NCBI GenBank assembly: GCA_021464525.1
Contig: JADRCO010001113.1
Location: forward strand, 1-22,447
Direction: 5' to 3'
Length of the DNA stretch: 22,447 nt
Source: Rhizophagus sp. LPA8_4_AMF
Lineage: Eukaryota; Glomeromycota; Glomeromycetes; Glomerales; Glomeraceae
Under the pieces are notes generated by a model, which was not told where the DNA came from, searched no databases, and worked only from the letters and a program-made list of their open reading frames with translations. Below, piece by piece: positions 9,583 through 18,203 of this stretch (its first letter is position 1; each line of letters begins with the position of its first letter). The position numbers and the translations under genes are program-made.

Positions 9583-12500
9583 ATGGACAGGACTGTACCA
9601 AAGAGGAGCAATAGCATGCCTTCTGGATCTCCTCCAGCGGCTAACTTGCTCGACGATCATATCTTCTCCAGCAATGTTGAAGATTATGACATTAATACTA
9701 ACAGTCCTATAGGTTGATATTATTATTATTTTTTCTCTTAAATGACACCATTTTCAAACTGGCACATTTCTCTCATTTCTAGCTTATAGTCTCAACTATA
9801 ACGATGAGACGTGATATTAGTTAGCATACGTTATTAGTATACTGTATTGTTTTCTCCATGAAAAGCTACAAAGGCATTTTCTATTATATTAAACATCTTA
9901 TTTGTTCAATTTTCAAATAGGTTATGGTGCATCTGCTATTGTTTATAGTGCTGTATATAAACCTTTGAATAAAAAGGTTGCCGTCAAAATGATAGATTTG
10001 GATTTTTTTGAACGAAATCAAATTGATGAAGTTAGGGTAATTGTCAGTTAGTTTTTCTATTGCATTTGAACGAGTCGGCATCATTTCATTTTTGTTACTT
10101 CGTATTATACTAGAGAGAAACACAATTAATGTCTCTTTCGAAACACGTGAATGTGTTGCGTGTTTATGGCTCGTTTGTAAATGAATCAAAACTTTTTATT
10201 GTTACTCCTTATATGTCTGCTGGTAGGTCTAGTTTATAAATATTTTTATTACTAAAGATAGATTAGATATTGTCAATCATTGTGTGAACATGTTGAAAGA
10301 TATCTACCAATATTACCAGGTTCGTGCTCAGATATCATGAAGACCGCACATCCTGATGGCTTTGAAGAAAATATCATAGCAACTATTTTAAAGCAAGCTC
10401 TTCAAGGATTGGATTACTTGCACAAAAATGGGCATATTCACAGGTAAGTTACTTATTTTCGTGGTATAAGAGTAAATTTCACCAGAAATGAATATATATT
10501 CATAAAATATGATAATAGAGATGTAAAAGCCGGAAATCTTCTTGTGGATAAAGATGGATCAGTCTTGCTTGCTGATTTTGGTGTATCGTCTTCTCTTACA
10601 GAAAATGGGGATAGAAAAGGCATTCGAAGAACGTTTGTTGGCACAGTAAATGGAGAATTTTTTACTTTCAAAGTAGTTTATTTATTTATATTAAAAAACG
10701 CTTTTTTTCTTTTTTTTTTATTCTTTGTTAGCCATGTTGGATGGCGCCAGAAGTCATGGAACATGCAGGTTATGATTATAAAGCCGACATTTGGTCATTT
10801 GGAATTACGTCCCTTGAGTTAGCAACTGGAAATGCTCCGTTTGCTAAGTACCCACCCCTTAAGGTATGTAATCACATAATATACAAAATTCATATTATTT
10901 TTGTGAATATTTTTTAATTACTCACTTCGTTACTTTTTTTTAGGTAATTATGGTTACACTTTCTAAAGAGCCTCCTACTCTTGACAGAGAGTCAACAAAA
11001 CATAAGTATACAAAGACATTTAAGGATATGATCGATATATGTTTATATAAAGATCCAACTAAACGGTGCTCATATTTAACAAGAAATGTATTGTTTTCTT
11101 TTATATTAATATTTATCATTTAAATTAATATTCATTTTTGTTTCTAGACCATCTGCTGAAAAATTGTTAAGTCATCAATTTTTTAGAGTTGCTAAAAGAA
11201 AAGATTATCTTGTGAGCAAAATATTGCAGCATTTACCACCATTGGAAGAAAGACCTCATAAAAGTATGCACTTTCTTTCTCAATTAAAAATTTTTATTTG
11301 AAACAATTTATTAATATATTTATTCATATTTTTAGGGGTTCAACAAAAACCCATCACATATACTAAGGGAGTTACATGGGACTTTGCGGTTGATAGTGAA
11401 TGCCGTGATAATGATGATCAGGAAAATTCTATTTTACAAGCAAATGATGGGAAACCGGAGGGGAAGCGAGTTGAATTTTCCGATACTAACAATAATACCG
11501 ACACTAAATCAGATTCAAGTGCTGTTACTAATATACCGCAAAAAAAGTCGCGGTTTTTGGTTGGAGATGCTGCTACAGAATCAAAAGTACCTTTGTCTCT
11601 ATCTGTACCTACAATTTCTTCTACTGTATCCGTTACTCCTCAAAGTCCATTATCCAGATCTCAGCCTCCTTCTGCTGGAACAAACTTTGTATCTAATCCA
11701 TTATCACCAGGAGAAAAGGATGAACAGAATGCTCAGCGTCTACAGCCTCAGCAATCGCAAGAAATTAGAAAGGGAAGGTTCAGTGTTATTGAGAGTAATG
11801 GATCTAAAGAAAAGACCTCATCATCTGGATCGCAACATGAATCTGATAATAATCAACGTCCTCCTCTATCAACCAACGAGAATTTAACAGGTGACCCATA
11901 ATATATATGGTACTTGCGACGTACTGATTTAGATATTTCATTTTTTAAAAATTTTATTTTATAAATTTTAACACTTTTTATAATAATATAAATCAATTAA
12001 CATATATATATAGAAAATTGTAAGAAGAGTAGATTTGAAGTTCAACATTCTCCTGATACGTCTATTATATCTTCTTCAGTTTTTCAAAATATTTCTCGAG
12101 AGAATACTGTTCATTCACCTATTTCACTTTCTCGTGAATCAACACTGTCAAAAGGTGATACATCATTTTCTAGGGAAGGTACTATCAATAGAAGTAATGG
12201 AGGTTCTTTAGATGCGCAAACTACAGAAAAACCAATGGGTACTAAAAAAGGAAGATTTCAGGTGTCTATTGATATACCACCAAAGATGGATGGATCAATA
12301 TCTCCATCAGGTATAGAAAATGTTGGAAAAAAATAATAATATATATTTATTTATTTTATGGTTGTTTATTAAACAGCTATTGTAAAGAAGCAATTAGGGT
12401 TTTTACAATTTTAAAATTATTTAACTTAATATACAAAAAAATGAAATAAAATTTTCAATCTTTTCCCTCTGCTTTCTCACTTTTTCTTTTTTTTCTTTTT

Positions 12501-14145
12501 TTTTGTTATTTGTATATAAATTTGTTTAATTTTTGGCCTGACCAATTTTAAATCAGGGAACTTACTTACATCTGAGACAACGTTTTCTCCACAATCAACT
12601 TTCTTGGGCCATTCGCCCAATATCTCGCCTTCATCATCCATTTTACGCGGCCAAGGTCAACATATGATGAGTACATCATTTTCTAGGGAAGGTACTATCA
12701 ATAGAAGTAATGGAGGTTCTTTAGATGCGCAAACTACAGAAAAACCAATGGGTACTAAAAAAGGAAGATTTCAGGTGTCTATTGATATACCACCAAAGAT
12801 GGATGGATCAATATCTCCATCAGGTATAGAAAATGTTGGAAAAAAATAATAATATATATTTATTTATTTTATGGTTGTTTATTAAACAGCTATTGTAAAG
12901 AAGCAATTAGGGTTTTTACAATTTTAAAATTATTTAACTTAATATACAAAAAAATGAAATAAAATTTTCAATCTTTTCCCTCTGCTTTCTCACTTTTTCT
13001 TTTTTTTCTTTTTTTTTGTTATTTGTATATAAATTTGTTTAATTTTTGGCCTGACCAATTTTAAATCAGGGAACTTACTTACATCTGAGACAACGTTTTC
13101 TCCACAATCAACTTTCTTGGGCCATTCGCCCAATATCTCGCCTTCATCATCCATTTTACGCGGCCAAGGTCAACATATGATGAGTACATCATTTTCTAGG
13201 GAAGGTACTATCAATAGAAGTAATGGAGGTTCTTTAGATGCGCAAACTACAGAAAAACCAATGGGTACTAAAAAAGGAAGATTTCAGGTGTCTATTGATA
13301 TACCACCAAAGATGGATGGATCAATATCTCCATCAGGTATAGAAAATGTTGGAAAAAAATAATAATATATATTTATTTATTTTATGGTTGTTTATTAAAC
13401 AGCTATTGTAAAGAAGCAATTAGGGTTTTTACAATTTTAAAATTATTTAACTTAATATACAAAAAAATGAAAATAAAATTTTCAATCTTTTCCCTCCGCT
13501 TTCTCACTTTTTTGTTATTTGTATATAAATTTGTTTAATTTTTGGCCTGACCAATTTAAAATCAGGGAACTTACTTACACCTGAGATAACATTTTCTCCA
13601 CAATCAACTTTTTTGGGCCACTCGCCCAATATTTCGCCTTCATCATCCATCTTACGCGGCCAAGGTCAACATCATTTTACATCAGCTGTAGCTGGAAGAA
13701 TACATTCACAACAAATCCCAAATGCGAATGGTAATACAGGAATTAGAAGTTCATCAAAGGAGATTTCTTCGTATTTGGTATAAATTACTTAAATTTGCAG
13801 ATCATTTGTTTAGTTTAATATGAAAGTGGCTAATGAAACATTGTTATTTGCATATTTGAATTTTTTGATCATATATATTAGAGTATACTGGATCGGCAAT
13901 TCCAATACATTTTTCGAGATAATGATGAATTACGTAAAGAAAATGAGATTCTGCGGAGAGAAAATGAAAATCTACGAAAAGAAAATGAAAAATTAAAGAA
14001 ATTAACAACTTTGAATTCAACTTCAATCAACAATAGTATGTTTATTCCCGAAAATTTGACAGTTAATTCTATTTCAACTACTTCATCGCCAACGAAGTCT
14101 ACAAGTAGTTATAATATAAACAACAAATCAAAAACATTGCAATAG
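9583..14145 (+). CDS. STE20-type Ser/Thr kinase, OSR1/SPAK (Fray)-like
   Basis: Protein kinase of the STE20/GCK group. Fourteen exons: 9583-9712, 9921-10036, 10114-10222, 10320-10443, 10519-10645, 10732-10863, 10944-11065, 11148-11263, 11336-11890, 12014-12310, 12557-12823, 13070-13336, 13566-13777 and 13882-14145. They total 2838 nt, giving 945 aa. Kinase domain about 40-300: glycine loop GYGASAIVY (44-52), Lys66 in VAVKM, likely alpha-C Glu84, catalytic HRDVKAGN with Asp161, DFG at 179-181, activation segment RRTFVGTPCWMAPE with Thr198 (the T-loop Thr of OSR1-type kinases), WSFG, and [17 protein letters not shown] at its end. The C-terminal half is low-complexity and Ser-rich, with six RFxV motifs (398, 473, 517, 591, 680, 769). 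It ends in a charged coiled coil (about 865-900, [19 protein letters not shown]). Exons 10-13 contain a 513-bp tandem duplication. I see no clear CCT domain of animal OSR1. Intron 7 uses an unusual donor (GTGCTC). Start Met chosen as the first in-frame ATG before the kinase domain. Confidence 0.9.
12159..13467 (+). repeat. 513-bp tandem duplication of exon plus intron inside the kinase gene
   Basis: Unit 1 (12159-12671) and unit 2 (12672-13184) read as identical. The first about 283 bp of a third unit (13185-13467) is also identical. The remaining 13468-13673 is a diverged version, with a 17-bp shortening in the intron pyrimidine tract. Each unit carries the end of one exon, a 246-bp intron and the start of the next exon. 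The duplicated exons are 267 nt (89 codons) and symmetrical in phase, so the frame survives. It could be real or an assembly artefact of two haplotypes. Confidence 0.92.
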
Positions 14146-14505
14146 ATAATTGAGTGGTTATCATCTACTTAATAGTAATTTTATTAGGTTTATTCATTAG
14201 GTAAAGTTTATCGTATTATTTTAAGATGTAAATTTATTATTGCACGAAAATCCGTAAAAAAATCATGCATATAGAGATATCATAATCTTTTTAAATCATT
14301 TTTCTATTAATATTTTTATCTTATTTTATAAATAATGTGAAGAGAAGAAGACTAGAAAGCCGGCGGAAAATTTAAATTTTTAAAATAATTAATATGCTTA
14401 TAGAGATAATATAAGTCAAAAGACAGTATTAAAGTTTAACTGGAACATGCAGATCATCCGCGCGAATGATTTTTTTTTTTTGTGTCTAACTTTAAATTTC
14501 AACTA
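14146..14505. other. Kinase 3' flank
   Basis: AT-rich sequence past the kinase stop, presumably holding its 3' UTR. I see no gene or clear repeat. Confidence 0.45.
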
Positions 14506-14876
14506 GCTTTACTTCGTAGCTCCGCTAGAGTTCCTTCGGAATAGTTAGTTCACTGAAACCACCGGATGTGCATATTCAAGTAAATGATTAATAGCAAAAT
14601 GTATACGAGAAGAACGAGTAAATAAATTAGTTCATGAGATGGAAAACTCTGCTGGGCTATTTCTTCGAAAGGCTACTCCAAGTCCCTCCTAAGGAATCTT
14701 TTTCGTTGTTGATCAGCAAGGGTTCATAAAAATTTCTTGGCAAAATTTTACAGTTTATTCCGTTCTGTAATTTCCGAGACGGCGGGTCTCGGAAATCTCT
14801 TGGCAAAATTTCTTGGCAAATCAATGTCCTCAGGTATTTTCTGAAAAGGCGCTAGGCAGAGCCTACGAAGTAAAGC
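14506..14876. mobile_element. Inverted-repeat element, non-autonomous
   Basis: GCTTTACTTCGTAG (14506-14519) and CTACGAAGTAAAGC (14863-14876) are perfect 14-bp inverted repeats 371 bp apart. Similarity continues inward with small gaps (CTCCGCTAGAG against GCTCTGCCTAGCG). The interior has no coding frame, holds a strong hairpin (14770-14796), and is visibly less AT-rich than its flanks. The layout suggests a MITE-like element. Target duplication could not be assigned. Confidence 0.6.
14770..14796. repeat. 11-bp perfect hairpin, GC-rich loop
   Basis: ATTTCCGAGAC (14770-14780) pairs with GTCTCGGAAAT (14786-14796) around the loop GGCGG. TTTCTTGGCAAA(A)T(T) motifs recur on both sides (about 14736-14747, 14800-14820). 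It is not followed by a T-run, so it is not a terminator-like structure. Confidence 0.75.
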
Positions 14877-15251
14877 GTAGTAACGATTGCTACATAATTC
14901 CGGTAATGAAGTCCAGCGCATATACTTGGGTTTTATAATTACTTTTGGTGTAGTCTATTTTTCTCGAAAGTTGTTGCAATGCTTGGATATGACAGGTGAT
15001 TATTATTTGTATGTTACCAGACATATTGTTATATTATTTGGTCTAGTTCGTTAACAAAAAAAGAACATACTTATATAACCATAGAAATCGGACTTGTAGC
15101 TTGACTGTGACGATCTCGTTGTTTCCAAGGTTACACAATGCGTAGACATCCAATAACAATACAAACACGTGATCTATAATCAGTCCGCAGAATCATAACT
15201 TGTTATAGATATTCTTGTTACGAGAAATCCTTAAAACAGTTCTTCGAAATT
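14877..15251. other. Non-coding spacer
   Basis: No gene is supportable. The sequence is less AT-rich than the window average and could contain the promoter of the unrecognised gene further right. Confidence 0.4.
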
Positions 15252-15350
15252 ATGGAGAATGGGGAAGCAGTTAATAATTCGACCAAAGATACGCAGTATC
15301 CCTTGGATATCAATAACAAGTATTCGAATACAAAGAAAATGGCCACATGG
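15252..15350 (+). other. Possible first exon of the unrecognised gene
   Basis: An ATG at 15252 opens a frame beginning MENGEAVNNSTKDTQYPL and continuing to KKMATW, followed by a consensus-like donor GTATGG at 15351. The amino-acid texture is coding-like. I could not connect it in phase with the exon-like stretch at 16333 or with the terminal exon at 16557, so an undetected exon, decay or a false lead are all possible. Confidence 0.35.
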
Positions 15351-15746
15351 TATGGTTTTTTAGTAATCGATAAGAATACAGAAAATATATTACAATGCTG
15401 TCCTCATTTAAGTTTAGTATTATGGTAATAGTTTATTATCACACAATGTGATCATTGTGATGGCGCTTTGATCACTAGATTAAAGGAGTAATTTTTCTTA
15501 CTTTAGTCGGGACTACAGTATTTCTGTTGATATGTCTTGAGCGAAAGGGGACTCGGACCAAAAAGTAAAAACTTATCTTTACTTTATTCGGTACAACATG
15601 AGTTGGCACTAGTGTGACAAAAGAATTCGTACTATTGAAAACACCCTAGATACAAATGCATATTATTTATCGGAATGATACTTCGCATCAAGCGGGACCT
15701 CAAAGAGCACATGTCATGGCAACTATATTTTCATGACCAGCCAAAC

Positions 15747-15775
15747 TTATAACGTGACAGCCTGTCGCGTTATAA
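15747..15775. repeat. Near-perfect 14-bp hairpin
   Basis: TTATAACGTGACAG and CTGTCGCGTTATAA pair at 13 of 14 positions with a 1-nt spacer. The single mismatch is a C/T difference. It shares the G(C/T)GACAG core with the tandem repeat near 21680-21856. The rest of 15351-16332 shows no gene I can support. Confidence 0.75.
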
Positions 15776-16332
15776 ATATGTATGTTGATTGATTACAAGT
15801 ACTCCAATTTAGACAAAAGTGATTAGTATTTATATATTATACTCTTAATAAGGAATTAAGGATTAATCAAAAGAAGTATGATTACATCACCGTTAAAATA
15901 GATTATCAAAGGTATTACTGTAGTATGTACTAACAGACAAGCACGATTGATCTGGCGTAATCACAATATTTTGGCAAGAAATAGATGTTGATCTAATAAA
16001 TTAATATTAAAGTAAAGTACCTATGGATTTTGACATTACGTTAAACAAAACAGTATATTTTAAAAGAATCAATTGAATTTTGCGAGGCTGATTAATTTAT
16101 TATTTATTATTTGCGTCGTAATACAATTTAAGAGAAAAAAATTTTCTTCGTTACATATTAATGTCTTTATTTATTTATATTTGTAGTACTAATGTGGTAA
16201 ATGATCTGTCCGTCCATGTATTGTTAAAAATACTCTCGTAAAATACTTTTTCATTATAAAATAAATATATAATTTAATCACGAATACATTTATCAGTATC
16301 AACCCCTATTTTTGTTTTAATTTCTAAATTAG

Positions 16333-16400
16333 TCAAATACGGTCAACCGTACGCCAATACTCCTAATACTCCTGATGAAAAAAAAATACTCGAATACGAA
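16333..16400 (+). other. Possible internal exon of the unrecognised gene
   Basis: After an acceptor at 16331-16332 the sequence reads KYGQPYANTPNTPDEKK then ILEYE, and stops being open at GTATAA (possible donor at 16401). Its phase (two leading bases, closing in phase 0) does not fit the terminal exon, which needs one leading base. Either a base is wrong in the nearby nine-A run, or the gene is broken, or this is a chance frame. Confidence 0.35.
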
Positions 16401-16556
16401 GTATAAAAATAAATCAAACTTAAAATGATAATAAATAAACTTGGATATCTTTTTTCTTTTTCTAAAACTAAAATGTTCACAAAAAACGAAGGTAAAAATC
16501 TATTTTTCAAATATTCAACACTTGAACATTCTAATATTTCATTTATTTCATTACAG

Positions 16557-17026
16557 ATCTTGGTTTATCGTCATATCCGACAATCGAAGAAACCATCAAA
16601 AAAATCTTTCCGAGAGCAGAAAATACCGATATCAAAAAATATGTTAAGCAAATTTCTAAAGCTGACGAATTAGATCCGGTTTTAGTAATAACTCCAAACC
16701 AAACATGGATCACGAATTACGGGTGGATTGCCTTTAATAACGCGATGGATCACTTCGCTACATACAATCTCAATAACCAACGTCGAGACGAATCAAGTCG
16801 TTGCATATTCCACTTCAAAGATATCCAGGAACTGTACGCCGTTCGGGATGGTATTCGTGGTGCAAGCCTTATTCCAAACGGTTTTCAAATTCCTAGAAGT
16901 TTACACGGTAGTATTGTGCCCGGAACCAATAATCCAGTTCCAATTGGACAGGCGTACTTGGTTACTAAGCTGGGCGTCAAAAAATCAGAATTCTCTGAGG
17001 ATACGAATTTCTTTCATGTTGCTTAA
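16557..17026 (+). CDS. Terminal exon of an unrecognised protein
   Basis: A good acceptor (TTTCATTACAG, ending 16556) is followed by two bases and 155 open codons to a TAA at 17024-17026, with clear coding texture and less AT bias than the flanks. Landmarks: LSSYPTIEETIKKIFPRAE at its start, TPNQTWITNYGWIAFNNAMD, a Cys/His patch SSRCIFHFKDIQEL, NGFQIPRSLHGSIVPGTNN, and an end FFHVA. No signal peptide or membrane segment lies in this part. I do not recognise the family. Upstream exon candidates at 15252 and 16333 cannot be joined in phase, so only this exon is claimed. Candidate AATAAA signals follow at 17154-17159 and about 17169-17174. Confidence 0.6.
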
Positions 17027-17242
17027 TCTATGGTCTTTGAGGGGCAAGGGACGAGAATAATATCAAGGAATAATTTTTCTATATTCTTTTTTTTTTCAAT
17101 GTTCAACTATCTTATATCTTTGCTTCATTTTTTAACAAAAATTTAGCTTGCAAAATAAATGAAATTTCAATAAATTCGCAAATTACAAAATTGTTTTATA
17201 CAACTTAAATAATACCTATTTTTTTTGTTTGAATTGCGTGTT

Positions 17243-17277
17243 AGTCACATGCAGGACCTTTAGGGTCTTGTGTGACT
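17243..17277. repeat. Hairpin downstream of the unrecognised gene
   Basis: AGTCACA (17243-17249) pairs with TGTGACT (17271-17277). An inner stem, AGGACC with GGTCTT, closes a small loop with one G-T pair. It could be a foldback repeat end or an RNA structure. Confidence 0.6.
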
Positions 17278-17620
17278 GAAAAATTGAGAAGGTATTTGTA
17301 GTATTATTACACTTACCTATTGTTTCTCAATCGATTTAACTTGTAGACTGATCAAAGAATGAGGTAGAATCATCATAATAGGAAGTTCTGAATGGTTGTA
17401 ATCTCTAGATCATTTAATGAAAGTACTTCGAATTGGGAACCCTCGGTGTTGTCTGCTTAAGTCTTTGAAGGCTTATCGTTACAAAACATGGACCAATTGG
17501 GAACATCATTATCTTGACATATGCATCATTTTTGCCAATCACGATTAATGATATCTTCGAGTTTTTATATCAGCTAGTGCCATGAAACTGATGCTGAGCC
17601 CCTTGCACCTCCAATGCAAT
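17278..17620. other. Spacer with weak minus-strand coding texture
   Basis: The minus strand shows a short protein-like stretch (about 17380-17460, containing NTEGSQFEVLSLNDLE) interrupted by stops. It may be a decayed continuation of the small coiled-coil gene to its right. Nothing firm can be called. Confidence 0.3.
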
Positions 17621-17875
17621 TTAATATTTTGGGAAGAAGGCATCAAGTTCTAATCCATTCAAGAAAGGAGGATGATATTTGATCATAGGTTCTTCATTAA
17701 GAATTTCCTTAGCTATCTGGATGCATCTAGATTCTTTTTCTGCATAATCCTGCTCTAGTTTTAAAATTCTAGCCTCAAGCTCAACAAAGCTCTGTCTCAA
17801 TGCTTCAAGCTTAGCCTTCTCATCAGTTTTCTTAGCCTCAAGCTCAGTGATTAATACTTCAAGTTCAGATGACAT
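17621..17875 (-). CDS. Small coiled-coil protein of unknown function
   Basis: An 84-aa frame starting MSSELEVLITELEAKKTDEK. Residues 1-58 are a continuous charged, Leu-rich heptad pattern (LEALRQSFVELEARILKLEQ) predicting a coiled coil; the tail ends LELDAFFPKY. The inner Met at 17875 was chosen because the coiled coil begins there; an upstream Met at 17968 would overlap the transposon's terminal repeat. It lies just outside the left end of the hAT-like element and is on the same strand as its transposase. No other domain is visible. It may be a small gene or the surviving part of a larger one. Confidence 0.5.
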   Translation of the reverse strand: MSSELEVLITELEAKKTDEKAKLEALRQSFVELEARILKLEQDYAEKESRCIQIAKEILNEEPMIKYHPPFLNGLELDAFFPKY

Positions 17876-17962
17876 GAAAGAATTATTTAATGTTACGTGA
17901 CAAATGTAAAACCATTTTATTAATACATGCAAAAGATCGGGACGTAGCCCGTTGGGATGCGC

Positions 17963-18028
17963 GGTCAACTAATTAAATCAAAACTATACATAGACCCATA
18001 TAAAAATTTTACTATTAAAGATTTTTTC
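17963..18028 (+). repeat. Left terminal inverted repeat
   Basis: It begins GGTCAACTAATTAAATCAAA and ends near ACTATTAAAGATTTTTTC. It matches the reverse complement of 20882-20953 almost throughout, with a 6-bp gap and a few mismatches. Confidence 0.88.
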
Positions 18029-18146
18029 ATGAAACAATAAATATAATGCAACAATTTTAAATATTAATCCCGTTATAATTTCCTAATCCTATTTTATTAT
18101 TGTACTATATATATAATAATTAACAATAAATATTAACGTAAAATAT

Positions 18147-18203
18147 AGCAGTTATTTATTGGTTTATTTTTATTGACGAAAAAAGAGCAGTTATTTATTG
18201 GTT
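18147..18203 (+). repeat. Short direct repeat
   Basis: AGCAGTTATTTATTGGTT occurs at 18147-18164 and again at 18186-18203, a 39-bp period. The second copy overlaps the end of the transposase relic, so the first may be a slippage duplicate of that end. Confidence 0.7.

Noticed and set aside
11384..11887. A 167-aa Leu-rich plus-strand ORF within kinase exon 9
   Set aside because: It is an out-of-frame reading; the kinase frame is fixed by the flanking exons and by the RFxV motifs.
12604..13362. Two identical 81-aa ORFs as separate duplicated genes
   Set aside because: They are kinase exons 11 and 12 read through into the following intron; frame, splice sites and flanking exons place them in the kinase gene.
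12159..13673. CRISPR-like array
   Set aside because: The unit is 513 bp and contains exon and intron sequence; there are no short repeats with unique spacers.
16425..16673. Two overlapping plus-strand ORFs (82 and 68 aa)
   Set aside because: They cross an intron acceptor and run out of frame with the 155-codon coding exon; composition is intron-like.
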